A DNA stretch of 58,097 nucleotides, taken from positions 1 through 58,097 of the forward strand of contig JAJXUD010000025.1 in assembly GCA_021783235.1 (NCBI GenBank). The letters run 5' to 3'. Origin of the DNA: Myxococcales bacterium. GTDB taxonomy: Bacteria > Myxococcota > Myxococcia > Myxococcales > JAKAPL01. The translations under genes and the position numbers were made by a program. Positions 44,623-56,052 of the stretch are shown here, in pieces; the first letter of the stretch is position 1; each line of letters starts with the position of its first letter. The notes below the pieces were generated by a model. That model worked only from the letters and a program-made list of their open reading frames with translations. It did not search any database and had not been told where the DNA came from.

Positions 44623-46448
44623 GCAAGGTGATCGGCATCGATCTCGGCACGACGAACAGTTGTGTCGCCGTCATGGAGGGCGGCGAGCCGATGGTCATCC
44701 CGAACTCGGAGGGGAGCCGCACGACCCCGTCGATGGTGGCCATCACCGAGACCGACGAACGGCTCGTCGGGCAGATCGCGAAGCGCCAGGCGATCACGAA
44801 CGCCGACAACACCATCTACGTCGTCAAGAGGCTCATCGGGCGCAAGTTCGACTCGCCCGAGGTGAAGCGCTCGGCATCGCTCGTGCCCTACCGGGTCGTC
44901 TCGAGCGAGGGCGGCGACGCTTGGGTGGAGGTACGGCAGAAGGGCTTCAGCCCGGCCGAGATCTCCGCGATGATCCTGACGAAGATGAAGCAGACGGCAG
45001 AGGACTACCTGGGCGAGCCGGTCACCGAGGCGGTCATCACGGTGCCCGCGTACTTCAACGATGGGCAGCGGCAGGCCACGAAGGACGCGGGCCGAATCGC
45101 CGGGCTGAACGTCCTGCGGATCATCAACGAGCCGACCGCGGCGGCGCTCGCCTATGGGCTCGACCGGCAGAAGAGCGCGAAGAGCGAGAAGATCGCCGTC
45201 TACGACCTGGGCGGCGGGACCTTCGACGTCTCGGTCCTCGAGCTGAACCAGGGCGTCTTCGAGGTGAAGGCGACGAACGGCGACACGTTCCTGGGCGGCG
45301 AGGATTTCGACCAGCGGATCATCGACTGGCTCGCGAAGCGCTTCTTCGACCAGAACCGGGTCGACCTCAAGAAGGACCGGATGGCGCTCCAGCGACTCAA
45401 AGAGGCCGCCGAGCGGGCGAAGCACGAGCTGTCGTCGGCCGAAGAGACCGAGATCAACCTGCCGTTCATCTGCGCCGACCAGACGGGACCGAAGCACCTC
45501 GTCGAGACGCTGACGCGGCCACAGCTCGAGGAGCTCGTCGCGGACCTGATCGAGCGGACGCTCGAACCGTGTAGGACGTGCCTCGCGGACGCGGGGTTGA
45601 CCACCTCGCAGATCGAGCAGGTGATCCTCGTCGGCGGAATGACGCGCATGCCGCGCGTGCAGAAGAAGGTCCGCGAGTTCTTCGGGAAGGAGGCCCACAA
45701 GGGCGTCAACCCGGACGAGGTCGTCGCCATCGGCGCGGCCGTGCAGGGCGCCGTCCTCAAGGGGCAGGTCAAGGACGTGCTCCTGCTCGACGTCACGCCG
45801 CTGTCGCTCGGCGTCGAGACCGCCGGCGGCGTCTTCACCAAGATCATCGACAAGAACAGCACCATCCCTTGCAAGAAGTCGCAGGTCTTCTCGACGGCGA
45901 CGGACAACCAGCCGCTCGTCAACGTCCACATCCTTCAGGGCGAGCGCGAGATGGCCTCGGACAACAAGACGCTCGCTCGCTTCGAGCTCGTCGGCATTCC
46001 GCCCGCGCCGCGCGGCGTGCCTCAGATCGAGGTGACCTTCGACATCGACGCGAACGGGATCGTCCACGTCTCGGCGAAGGATCTCGGCACCGGCAAGCAG
46101 CAGCAGATCCGGATCGTCGCCTCCTCGGGGCTCACCGAGGTCGAGATTCAGCGGATGATCGCGGAGGCGCAGAAGCACTCGGGCGAGGACAAGACGAAGA
46201 AAGAGCTCGCCGAGCTGCGCAACAACGCCGACGGCCTCATCTACACGACGGAGAAGAGCCTCGAGGAGTACGCCTCGCTCATCACGCCGGAGGACGTTCA
46301 GGACATCCGCTCCGATCTCGAGGCGCTCAAGGCGCAGATGGCCGGCGAGGACATGGCCGCGCTCAAGGAGGCGATCGCGCGGCTCGAGGGGAGCGCCTAC
46401 CGGATCGCCGAGGCCATCTACTCGACCGAGCAGCAGAAGAGCGGCTAG
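44619..46448 (+). CDS. dnaK: Chaperone DnaK (Hsp70)
   Basis: 609 residues. Nucleotide-binding domain motifs are [55 protein letters not shown] and [11 protein letters not shown]. The substrate-binding domain includes [18 protein letters not shown]. The C-terminal lid is short, ending [10 protein letters not shown] with no disordered EEVD-type tail. It folds proteins with DnaJ and GrpE. The ATG overlaps the grpE stop (ATGA), showing coupling. Confidence 0.98.
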   Translation: MSKVIGIDLGTTNSCVAVMEGGEPMVIPNSEGSRTTPSMVAITETDERLVGQIAKRQAITNADNTIYVVKRLIGRKFDSPEVKRSASLVPYRVVSSEGGDAWVEVRQKGFSPAEISAMILTKMKQTAEDYLGEPVTEAVITVPAYFNDGQRQATKDAGRIAGLNVLRIINEPTAAALAYGLDRQKSAKSEKIAVYDLGGGTFDVSVLELNQGVFEVKATNGDTFLGGEDFDQRIIDWLAKRFFDQNRVDLKKDRMALQRLKEAAERAKHELSSAEETEINLPFICADQTGPKHLVETLTRPQLEELVADLIERTLEPCRTCLADAGLTTSQIEQVILVGGMTRMPRVQKKVREFFGKEAHKGVNPDEVVAIGAAVQGAVLKGQVKDVLLLDVTPLSLGVETAGGVFTKIIDKNSTIPCKKSQVFSTATDNQPLVNVHILQGEREMASDNKTLARFELVGIPPAPRGVPQIEVTFDIDANGIVHVSAKDLGTGKQQQIRIVASSGLTEVEIQRMIAEAQKHSGEDKTKKELAELRNNADGLIYTTEKSLEEYASLITPEDVQDIRSDLEALKAQMAGEDMAALKEAIARLEGSAYRIAEAIYSTEQQKSG

Positions 46449-46467
46449 GCCGCCTCATCGTCCAGAA

Positions 46468-46495
46468 TTGCCAAGCGGGGGCGCTGGGTTATATT
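46468..46495 (+). promoter_or_regulatory. dnaJ promoter
   Basis: TTGCCA (46468-46473), 16-base spacer and TATATT (46490-46495), 19 bases before the dnaJ ATG. The TTGCCA -35 matches a candidate box at 43771 upstream of grpE. It would let dnaJ be transcribed apart from dnaK. Confidence 0.6.
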
Positions 46496-46514
46496 GCGCG
46501 CGGGCCCCGAAACC

Positions 46515-47636
46515 ATGGCGACGAAGAAGGATTACTATGAGCTCCTCGGAGTGGCCCGGACTGCCACGCCGCAGGAGCTGAAGAGCGCCTACCGGAAGCT
46601 CGCGGTCCAATACCACCCCGACAAGAACCCGGGGAACGCCGAGGCAGAAGAGCGTTTCAAGGAGGTCTCGGAGGCGTACGCGGTCCTCGCCGACGAGGAG
46701 AAGCGCGCCGCCTACGACCGGTTCGGCCACGCCGGGCTCGGGGCGGGTGGCGGCCCGGGCGATGGCTTCCCCTTCGGTGGTTTCGGCAACATCAACGACA
46801 TCTTCGGCGACATCTTCGGAGAGGTCTTCGGGATGGGCGGGCAGCGCCGCCGCGGCGCGCCGCGCAACCGGGGCGCCGATCTTCGCTACAACCTCGAGGT
46901 CTCCTTCGAGGAGGCGGCCTTTGGCTGCGAGACCCGGGTTCGCGTGCCGCGGCCGAAGCGCTGCGAGAAGTGCCAGGGGAGCGGCAGCAAGGGCGGGCGC
47001 GAGACCAGCTGCCCCACTTGCCATGGCACGGGCGAGCAGCGCTTCCAGCAGGGTTTCTTCGCGGTGGCGCGGAGCTGCAGCCGCTGCGGTGGGACGGGCA
47101 GCGTGATCGCCGACCCCTGCGACGCCTGCCGCGGCCACGGCCGCGTGGAGGGAGAGGCCGAGCTGTCGTTGCGGATCCCCCCCGGCCTCGAGACGGGGTC
47201 GCGCATCCGCCTCTCGGGCGAGGGCGAGCCCGGAGAGCGGGGCGGGCCCCCGGGCGACCTGTACGTCGTGCTGCACGTCCGGGAGCATCCGATCTTCCGC
47301 CGGGAAGACCAGAACGTCGTCTGCGACATGCCGATCAGCTTCGCCCAGGCCGCGCTCGGGGCTCAGATCGACGTCCCGACGCTCGAGGGCAAGGTCAAGA
47401 TGAAGATCCCCGCCGCGACCCAGACGGGTCGTGTCTTTCGGCTGCGCGAGAAGGGGATCCCGAGCACGAATGGCCATGGGCGAGGCGATCAGCTCGTGCG
47501 CGTGACCGTGGAGACGCCGACCCAGCTGACGCGCGAGCAACGCGACCTCCTGGAGCGGTTCGCCCAGCTCTCGGGCGAGGAGACGCACCCGCAGTCGAAG
47601 AGCTTTCTCGAGAAGGTCCGCGAGCTCTTCGGCTAG
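46515..47636 (+). CDS. dnaJ: Chaperone DnaJ (Hsp40)
   Basis: 373 residues, full-length type I. The J domain (1-70) has [18 protein letters not shown] (HPD motif) and the FGHAG end. A Gly/Phe-rich linker follows (about 75-110). Four CxxCxGxG zinc repeats lie at about 148-215: [24 protein letters not shown] and CDACRGHG. The substrate-binding domain closes the protein. It stimulates DnaK and delivers clients. The ATG at 46515 is taken because the J domain begins there. It lies 66 bases after dnaK with its own promoter candidate. Confidence 0.97.
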   Translation: MATKKDYYELLGVARTATPQELKSAYRKLAVQYHPDKNPGNAEAEERFKEVSEAYAVLADEEKRAAYDRFGHAGLGAGGGPGDGFPFGGFGNINDIFGDIFGEVFGMGGQRRRGAPRNRGADLRYNLEVSFEEAAFGCETRVRVPRPKRCEKCQGSGSKGGRETSCPTCHGTGEQRFQQGFFAVARSCSRCGGTGSVIADPCDACRGHGRVEGEAELSLRIPPGLETGSRIRLSGEGEPGERGGPPGDLYVVLHVREHPIFRREDQNVVCDMPISFAQAALGAQIDVPTLEGKVKMKIPAATQTGRVFRLREKGIPSTNGHGRGDQLVRVTVETPTQLTREQRDLLERFAQLSGEETHPQSKSFLEKVRELFG

Positions 47637-47658
47637 CGCGGGCTTCGTCCAGAACGCC

Positions 47659-48273
47659 TCAGCATCCCGGTAGGGCGCCGAGCGGCTCCTCGAGCATCCG
47701 TCGGCCGGGCGCGCGTCCGAGCTTCGACTCGGCGCGGGAGAGGGCCAGATCGAGAAAGGCGCCGACCGCGCGGGCGTCCAGCTGGGTCCCGGCCACTCGC
47801 CGCAGCTCGGCCATGGCGATGGCGCGGCCGAGCGCGGGCCGGTAGACCCGGTCGCTGGTCATGGCGTCGTAGGTGTCCGCGACCGAGATGATCAGGGCGA
47901 TCGGATCAATCTGATCCCCGAGGCAGCCTGCCGGGTAGCCCTGCCCGTCGATGCGCTCGTGGTGCTGCTCGACGATCCGGCCGACGTCCTCGAGCCCGCT
48001 CTCGCTCAGGATCTGGAAGCCGCTCTGCGCGTGGGTCTGCATGACGCGTCGCTCGGTCGGCGTCAGCTCGTCGGCTTTTTGGAGCACGGAGAGCGGTACC
48101 CAGAGCTTACCGATGTCGTGGAGTCGGCCGGCCCAGTGCACGCGCCGCTGCTCATCGATCGAGAAGCCGAGCGCTCGGGCGATCTCGCGCGCGTAAACGG
48201 CGACCCTTTCGCCGTGGCCGGACGTGTACGGGTCGTAGACGTCCATCGCCCCGAGGAGTTCTCTGATCTCCAC
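47659..48273 (-). CDS. HD-GYP domain phosphodiesterase
   Basis: 204 residues from a GTG, made almost entirely of one HD-GYP domain. GHGERV, HDIGK, QTHAQSG and HHERIDGQGYP are the metal-binding and signature motifs, the last being the GYP variant. Such enzymes break down cyclic di-GMP to GMP or pGpG. It has no sensor, receiver or membrane domain, which is unusual but known. It sits between dnaJ (convergent) and the atp operon (divergent), so neither context nor sequence gives the input signal. Confidence 0.88.
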   Translation of the reverse strand: MEIRELLGAMDVYDPYTSGHGERVAVYAREIARALGFSIDEQRRVHWAGRLHDIGKLWVPLSVLQKADELTPTERRVMQTHAQSGFQILSESGLEDVGRIVEQHHERIDGQGYPAGCLGDQIDPIALIISVADTYDAMTSDRVYRPALGRAIAMAELRRVAGTQLDARAVGAFLDLALSRAESKLGRAPGRRMLEEPLGALPGC

Positions 48274-48389
48274 GATCGGGGAACCCTCGCCTCCCCCGGC
48301 GAAATTCGCTCGTTGACGCGGTTCGGCATCGCGTGATAGCTGACGCGCGCTCGAATCCCCCCACGGTGCGGGGGGATGGCCGCGCCCAC

Positions 48390-48929
48390 GTGAACGCTTC
48401 CATCGCCCGCCGATACGCCCGCGCCCTCCTCGAGGCGTGCCCCGACGCCGCCGCCGCCGACCAGGCGGCCGCGGAGCTCGCCCGGCTGCGGGCTGCCCTC
48501 GACGTCTCGCCTGCGCTGCGGGACGTCCTCTTCAACCCCGCGTTCGATCGGAGCCGGCGGCAGGCGGTCGTCGCCGCGCTCGCCGGGCCGCTCTCGCTCG
48601 GGCCCCTCGTGCGGAGCCTCGCGAGGCTGCTCGTCGAGCGCGACCGCTTCGATCACGTCGGGGCCATCGCTCGGGCCTTTGAGGCGCTGGCCGACGAGCG
48701 CGCCGGGCGCGCCCGCGCGAGCGTCACCTCGGCGGCGCCCCTGCCCCCCGAGCTGGCGCCACGCCTCGAGCGAGTCCTCTCGACGGCCGTCGCCCGCAAC
48801 GTGGTGGTCGAGGCGCGGGTCGATCCGGCCCTGATCGGCGGCGTCGTGGCGCAGGTGGGGAGCCTCCTCTTCGATGGGAGCGTGAAGGCGAGGCTCGAGG
48901 AGCTGCGGCGCGAGCTCGGTCGGGACTGA
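48390..48929 (+). CDS. atpH: ATP synthase F1 subunit delta
   Basis: 179 residues starting at a GTG. The N-terminal six-helix domain begins NASIARRYARALLEA. The C-terminal signature DPALIGGVVAQVGSLLFDGSVKARLEELRREL is the conserved F1-F0 connecting part. Homology starts at the GTG at 48390; the ORF extends further upstream without family match. It is the first gene of an atpHAGDC operon. The F0 genes atpB, atpE and atpF do not precede it; HD-GYP lies there instead. Confidence 0.93.
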   Translation: MNASIARRYARALLEACPDAAAADQAAAELARLRAALDVSPALRDVLFNPAFDRSRRQAVVAALAGPLSLGPLVRSLARLLVERDRFDHVGAIARAFEALADERAGRARASVTSAAPLPPELAPRLERVLSTAVARNVVVEARVDPALIGGVVAQVGSLLFDGSVKARLEELRRELGRD

Positions 48930-48971
48930 TCGGGAGACTGCCCCGGGGACGTTTGAGCGGACGGAGAATCC

Positions 48972-50522
48972 ATGGAAATTCGAGCCGACGAAATCAGCCG
49001 CATCATCCGTGAGCAGATCCAGGGCTACGGCAACGACATTCAGGTTGCCGAGACCGGATCGATCCTCTCCATCGGCGACGGCATCGCCCGCGTCTACGGC
49101 CTGGCGGGCGCCATGGCGGGCGAACTGCTCGAGTTCCCAGGCGGGACGCGCGGCCTCGTCTTGAACCTCGAGGAGGACAACGTCGGCGTCGCGCTGATGG
49201 GCGAGACGGGCCACATCAAGGAGGGCGACACCGTCAAGCGGACCGGCCGCATCGCCGAGGTTCCGGTCGGCCCCGAGCTGCTCGGCCGCGTCGTCAACGC
49301 CCTCGGCGAGCCGATCGACGGCCGCGGCGCGATCCGTTCGAAGGAGAGCCGCAAGATCGAGATCAAGGCGCCCGGCATCGTCGCCCGCAAGGGCGTCCAC
49401 GAGCCGCTCCAGACCGGCCTCAAGGCCATCGACGCGATGATCCCCGTCGGCCGCGGCCAGCGCGAGCTCATCATCGGCGACCGCCAGACCGGCAAGACCG
49501 CCGTGGCGATCGACACGATCATCAACCAGAAGGGGCTCGGGGTTCAGTGCATCTACGTCGCGATCGGGCAGAAGCAGTCGACGGTGGCCCGCGTGGTCGA
49601 TCGGCTCCAGAAGGTCGGCGCCATGGAGTACACGGTCGTCGTCGCGGCGAACGCTTCCGATCCCGCCCCGCTCCAGTTCCTCGCGCCGTACTCCGGCGTG
49701 ACGATGGGCGAGTACTTCCGCGACAACAAGCAGCACGCGCTCATCGTTTACGACGACCTCTCGAAGCACGCCGTCGCCTACCGGCAGCTCTCGCTGCTGT
49801 TGCGCCGGCCGCCGGGACGCGAGGCGTACCCGGGCGACGTCTTCTACCTGCACAGCCGCCTCCTCGAGCGGGCGGCGAAGCTCTCGGACGAGCGCGGCGC
49901 CGGATCGCTCACGGCCCTCCCCATCATCGAGACGCAGGCGGGCGACGTCTCGGCGTACATCCCGACGAACGTCATCTCGATCACCGACGGCCAGATCTAC
50001 CTCGAGACGGATCTCTTCTTCTCGGGCGTCCGGCCGGCCATCAACGTCGGCCTCTCGGTGTCGCGCGTCGGCGGCTCCGCGCAGATCAAGGCGATGAAGC
50101 AGGTCGCCGGAACGCTCCGCCTCGACCTCGCGCAGTACCGTGAGCTCGCGGCCTTCTCGCAGTTCGGCTCGGACCTCGACAAGTCGACCCAGGAGACCCT
50201 GGCCCGCGGCGAGCGGCTCGTCGAGGTCTTGAAGCAGGGGCAGTACCAGCCCATCCCGGTCGAGAAGCAGGTCATCCAGCTCTACGCGGCGACGAGCAAG
50301 GACCCGTCCGGCAGCATCTGGATCCGCCCGGTGCCGGTGGCCGACGTGGCCCGTTACATGAGAGAGCTGACCGAGTTCATGGATGGCCGCCACCCCGAGA
50401 TCGGCAAGGCCATCCTCGAGAAGAAGCAGCTCGACGATCAGATCAAGGGGCTGCTCGACCGGGCGCTCGCGGAGTTCCGCGACGTCTTCGTGGTCGCTGC
50501 CGCGGGCGTGGAGGCGGCCTAG
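48972..50522 (+). CDS. atpA: ATP synthase F1 subunit alpha
   Basis: 516 residues, normal length. The non-catalytic nucleotide site carries the Walker A motif GDRQTGKTA, and the ATPase alpha/beta signature is [17 protein letters not shown]. It starts at an ATG with GGAGA upstream. It forms the F1 hexamer with AtpD on the cytoplasmic side of the membrane. It lies 42 bases after atpH. Confidence 0.98.
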   Translation: MEIRADEISRIIREQIQGYGNDIQVAETGSILSIGDGIARVYGLAGAMAGELLEFPGGTRGLVLNLEEDNVGVALMGETGHIKEGDTVKRTGRIAEVPVGPELLGRVVNALGEPIDGRGAIRSKESRKIEIKAPGIVARKGVHEPLQTGLKAIDAMIPVGRGQRELIIGDRQTGKTAVAIDTIINQKGLGVQCIYVAIGQKQSTVARVVDRLQKVGAMEYTVVVAANASDPAPLQFLAPYSGVTMGEYFRDNKQHALIVYDDLSKHAVAYRQLSLLLRRPPGREAYPGDVFYLHSRLLERAAKLSDERGAGSLTALPIIETQAGDVSAYIPTNVISITDGQIYLETDLFFSGVRPAINVGLSVSRVGGSAQIKAMKQVAGTLRLDLAQYRELAAFSQFGSDLDKSTQETLARGERLVEVLKQGQYQPIPVEKQVIQLYAATSKDPSGSIWIRPVPVADVARYMRELTEFMDGRHPEIGKAILEKKQLDDQIKGLLDRALAEFRDVFVVAAAGVEAA

Positions 50523-52871
<2,349 letters not shown>

Positions 52872-52886
52872 GGGACCGAGGGCGCG

Positions 52887-53312
52887 ATGTCGGATCTCCT
52901 CCACGAGAAGCTGCAGCTTCAGATCGTGACCCCCGAGGCGCGGGCGTTCTCCGTCGCCTGCGACGAGGTCCGGGCGCCCGGGATCGGCGGCGGCTTCGGC
53001 GTCCGGCCGGGCCACACCCCGTTCCTCACCCTGCTCTCCGCCGGCGCGCTCAGCTACGTCGCCGGGGGCCGCGAGCAGACCTACGCCATCGCTGGCGGCT
53101 TCTGCGAGGTCGCCGAGAACCGGGTGACCGTCCTCGCCGATTTTGCGGAGGAGGCGACCGCCATCGACCTCGCCGAGGCCGTTCGGGCGCACGACGCCGC
53201 GGTGGCGCGGATGCACGCTCTGCAGCACGCCGATCAGGCCGCGTTCCGCCGCGAAGCCGCCGAGGTCCGCAAGGCCGCTGCTCGTGTGGCCGCCGCGCAC
53301 GCGCGCCGCTAG
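52887..53312 (+). CDS. atpC: ATP synthase F1 subunit epsilon
   Basis: 141 residues. The N-terminal beta sandwich has LQIVTPEARAFS, GGGFGVRPGHTPFLTLLSAG and AIAGGFCEVAENRVTVLADFAE, and a helical tail follows. It links the rotor to the c-ring and can inhibit ATP hydrolysis. It is the last atp gene; the next gene begins 33 bases later with its own -10 element. Confidence 0.95.
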   Translation: MSDLLHEKLQLQIVTPEARAFSVACDEVRAPGIGGGFGVRPGHTPFLTLLSAGALSYVAGGREQTYAIAGGFCEVAENRVTVLADFAEEATAIDLAEAVRAHDAAVARMHALQHADQAAFRREAAEVRKAAARVAAAHARR

Positions 53313-53345
53313 GCGCTCGGTCGCCGATCCGATAGAATCGGCCGC

Positions 53346-54044
53346 ATGGTGCGTCGAATCGCCCTCTCCGTGGCGGCGTCTCTCCTCCTCGCCGCGTGTC
53401 CCACCGCCGGCCCGACCGGGCCCCAGGGCTCCGAAGGAGCGACGGGGCCGGCCGGCTCGGGCAGCGCTGGACCTCGGGGGGCGACCGGCGCGACCGGACC
53501 CACCGGTGCCGTGCTGGTGCTCGACGGCGGCACGGTCGTCGGCCCCACGGGCGCTTCCGGCCCGACAGGGCCCATGGGGCCGACCGGTCCGACGGGGCCG
53601 TCCGGCACCAATGGCACGAACGGCACCAACGGCACCAACGGGACGAACGGCGCGGCGGGCTCGAATGGGCCCACTGGCCCCTCGGGAGCCACTGGCGTGA
53701 CGGGCGCGACGGGCGCCACCGGCTCCACCGGAAGTCCCCAGTTCAGCAAGATCTACGACTGCTCGGTCGCCCATGGCTCGAACGGCGCGCACCACGGAAC
53801 CTTCGCGGCGTCGGATTGCGGGAGTCCGAGCGGCGGCCTCGGCATCGGCACGGCCTGCGTCGGCATCGTCTCTGCGTCGACCTGCAACGGAAACTTCACG
53901 GATCCCTATGGCAACGCTGCCAGCGGCCCCGGGACGGCCGACGACGCCTACTGCGATCCCAACGGGGGCAATTGGGGGTTCTCCATCGCGGGAAGCGGCT
54001 CCGGAACCAATTGCCTTCTGGTCTGCACCTTTCTCTGCCCCTGA
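53346..54044 (+). CDS. Collagen-like repeat lipoprotein
   Basis: 232 residues. A signal peptide ends at lipobox LLAAC (Cys18). Residues about 22-135 are Gly-x-y triplets of collagen type, rich in GPT, GAT and five consecutive GTN triplets. A C-terminal domain (about 137-232) has six cysteines and the pattern [17 protein letters not shown], unknown to me. Such proteins form surface triple-helical stalks in several bacteria. TAGAAT sits 7 bases before the ATG and no Shine-Dalgarno sequence is seen. It is not linked functionally to atpC, as far as can be told. Confidence 0.8.
   Translation: MVRRIALSVAASLLLAACPTAGPTGPQGSEGATGPAGSGSAGPRGATGATGPTGAVLVLDGGTVVGPTGASGPTGPMGPTGPTGPSGTNGTNGTNGTNGTNGAAGSNGPTGPSGATGVTGATGATGSTGSPQFSKIYDCSVAHGSNGAHHGTFAASDCGSPSGGLGIGTACVGIVSASTCNGNFTDPYGNAASGPGTADDAYCDPNGGNWGFSIAGSGSGTNCLLVCTFLCP
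53604..53648 (+). repeat. Five 9-base repeats encoding Gly-Thr-Asn
   Basis: Five tandem copies of GGCACCAAC-like units (with third-base variants) encode five GTN triplets in the collagen-like region. The unit keeps the frame, so the copy number could vary between strains. Confidence 0.85.
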
Positions 54045-54073
54045 GCGAAGGCTGCCCGAGCGTCGCGGTCGCC

Positions 54074-54874
54074 TCAACCGCCGGAGCCGGGAGCGGTCGC
54101 CAACAGGTAGACGCCGCCCGCGGCCAGGATCGCCGCGACCGAGAGCCAAGACACCGCCTGGATCGTGTAGCTCCGCTGCTCGGGCAGGTAGACGCGCTGC
54201 GCGGACTGCGAGGCCAGCGCCTCGTTGTGCGACGAGATCGACAGGGCGTCGATGCCCCAGCCGCCGGAATAGGCGGCCGGGATCGCGAGCGCCAACGCCG
54301 CGCCGCCCAGCGCGAACAGCAAGGTCCGCCCGCCGTGGCCGGCAGTCGCCGCGGCCGAGGCGACGGGGGACGGGGGCTCCGCCGCCGCGACCGGTGGCCA
54401 GGAAGGGCGCGGCTCGGCGCTCGAGGGCGCGGGCTCGAGCGGCACGAGGGCGAGCGGCGGCGGCGTGAGTGGGGCCGCGGTGAGCGGAGCGGCCGCCAGG
54501 GGCGCCGGCGTGAGCGACACCGCGCCGAGCCGCTGCGGAGCTCGCAGGGCGCGCTCGAGGCGGGCGAGGCGCCGCTCGGCGAGCGGCCGTCCGGACCCGC
54601 CGGGCACGCGCCGCAGGTACGAGCGATAGGCGACGATGGCCTTCTCGTGATCCCCGAGCCGCTCGTACGCCAGCCCGATCTGGAGCAGCAGCGCCGGGTC
54701 GTGGCTCGCCTGCTGGGCCGCCTGGTAGGCCTCGAGCGCCTTCGCCGGGTGGCCGCGCCGCAGCTCCAGGTCCCCCCGGTGGACGAGGGCCGCCGCGCTC
54801 TTCTGAGCGAGGGCGCTCCCCGCCGTGAAGGCGGCCGAGGCGAGACAGAGGGCGAGGATCCCACGACGGAGCAT
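54074..54874 (-). CDS. TPR-repeat exported membrane protein
   Basis: 266 residues. A signal peptide (about 1-23, ending ALA) is followed by two to three TPR-like repeats (HRGDLELRRGHPAKALEAYQAA, then LQIGLAYERLGDHEKAIVAYRSYL). A Pro/Ala-rich linker and two C-terminal membrane helices (about 183-200 and 240-258) come next. It resembles myxobacterial periplasmic TPR proteins of unassigned function. The helices place the C-terminus in the inner membrane. It is convergent with the collagen-like gene and divergent from the HAD gene. Confidence 0.72.
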   Translation of the reverse strand: MLRRGILALCLASAAFTAGSALAQKSAAALVHRGDLELRRGHPAKALEAYQAAQQASHDPALLLQIGLAYERLGDHEKAIVAYRSYLRRVPGGSGRPLAERRLARLERALRAPQRLGAVSLTPAPLAAAPLTAAPLTPPPLALVPLEPAPSSAEPRPSWPPVAAAEPPSPVASAAATAGHGGRTLLFALGGAALALAIPAAYSGGWGIDALSISSHNEALASQSAQRVYLPEQRSYTIQAVSWLSVAAILAAGGVYLLATAPGSGG

Positions 54875-54995
54875 TGCTCCCCATGCTACGGGAGCGAGCC
54901 CCCGTCGCTCAACTGGGCTCCCCCTCGAAAGGCCGAGGCGTCGCCGCGGGAGCGCCTTGCGCCCGCGAGGGGCTTCTGCTTACCTCCCGCGCGAA

Positions 54996-55883
54996 ATGAT
55001 CCGGGCCGTCGTCACAGATCTCGACAACACGCTCTACTCCTGGGTCAACTACATCGTGCCCGCCCTCGAGGCGATGGTCGACTCGCTCTGCGAGACCACC
55101 GGCTTTCCGCGCATCCGCGTCGTTCAGTCGCTCAAGGAGGTCTACGAGCGGGTCGGTACGAACGACTACGCCTTCGCCATCCAGGAGTCGCGGATCTTCC
55201 AGGAGTTCAACGGGGACTTCGACAGCTTCCAGGCCCTCGTCATCGCGCCCGCGAAAGAGGCCTTCTCGGCCGCCCGTCGCAAGTACCTCCAGCCCTATCC
55301 CGGTGCGATCGAGGGGCTGCAGGCCCTCCGCTCGCTCGGCCTTCGGGTCGTCGGCTTGACGGATGCCCCCCGGAACTCCGCGGAGGCGCGGGTGCGGGCC
55401 ATCGGGCTGGACGAGCTCCTGGAGGCGGTCTACACGCTGCCGGGTTACCCGTTGCCCGAGTGGGTCGACGACCGGATTCGGCAGGCCGACAGCGAGGGGC
55501 GCTACCGCGCGCGCATTCCGCTCGTCGAGCTGCCGGCCCAGCACGAGAAGCCCGACCCGCGTGGCCTCGAACGCGTCCTCGCGGATCTCGGACTCGAGCC
55601 GCGGGAGGCGCTGGTCGTCGGCGACAACCGTTGGAAGGACGGCGGTTCGGCGCGCGCCGTCGGTTGCCCTTGGGCCTGGGCAGAGTACGGGACCTACCTG
55701 TCGCTCGAGTACCGGGAGCGGCTCGATACCATCTCGGCCCGCAGCGCGACTCGCCGCCACCTCGCGGGCCCCGAGGGCGGGGGCGCTCCAGCCGATCCCG
55801 ACTTCGCCCTCTCGAATTTCGCGCAGGTCGCCGGCGTGGTCCAGGCGCTCAACGGGAGCGCGGCGCTGCCGAAGACGGCGTAG
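54996..55883 (+). CDS. HAD-superfamily hydrolase
   Basis: 295 residues. Motif I is DLDNTLYSW (nucleophile Asp and acid Asp in DxD), motif II the threonine in VVGLTDA, motif III Lys in HEKPDPRG, and motif IV DNRWKDGG. The helical cap is C1-type. The substrate is not evident. The ATG at 54996 coincides with the start of the HAD fold; upstream in-frame sequence is not conserved-looking. It stands alone, and bases 55,884-56,052 before the next gene hold only that gene's ribosome-binding site and a possible TATACG -10 element. Confidence 0.88.
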   Translation: MIRAVVTDLDNTLYSWVNYIVPALEAMVDSLCETTGFPRIRVVQSLKEVYERVGTNDYAFAIQESRIFQEFNGDFDSFQALVIAPAKEAFSAARRKYLQPYPGAIEGLQALRSLGLRVVGLTDAPRNSAEARVRAIGLDELLEAVYTLPGYPLPEWVDDRIRQADSEGRYRARIPLVELPAQHEKPDPRGLERVLADLGLEPREALVVGDNRWKDGGSARAVGCPWAWAEYGTYLSLEYRERLDTISARSATRRHLAGPEGGGAPADPDFALSNFAQVAGVVQALNGSAALPKTA

Positions 55884-56052
55884 CAGCCGGCCGGCCGGAT
55901 GGCCGCTCTGCCCGCGCGGCCGAGAAATGCGCAGCGGCACCCAAGGGCATTCTCTCGCTACGGACGGATCTGGGGCGGGAAGCCTGCCTTGCTCGCGTCC
56001 GTCTCCGCCGGGTATACGGTGCGCTCTCTTGCGGGGAGCGCGAAGGAGCGAC

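Noticed and set aside
47895-47915. GATCAATCTGATC as a second FNR-like site
   Set aside because: It lies within the HD-GYP coding sequence and does not match TTGAT-N4-ATCAA.
53420-53735. Regular repeats resembling a CRISPR or minisatellite array
   Set aside because: The repeats are in-frame Gly-x-y codons of a lipoprotein; there are no unique spacers of constant length.
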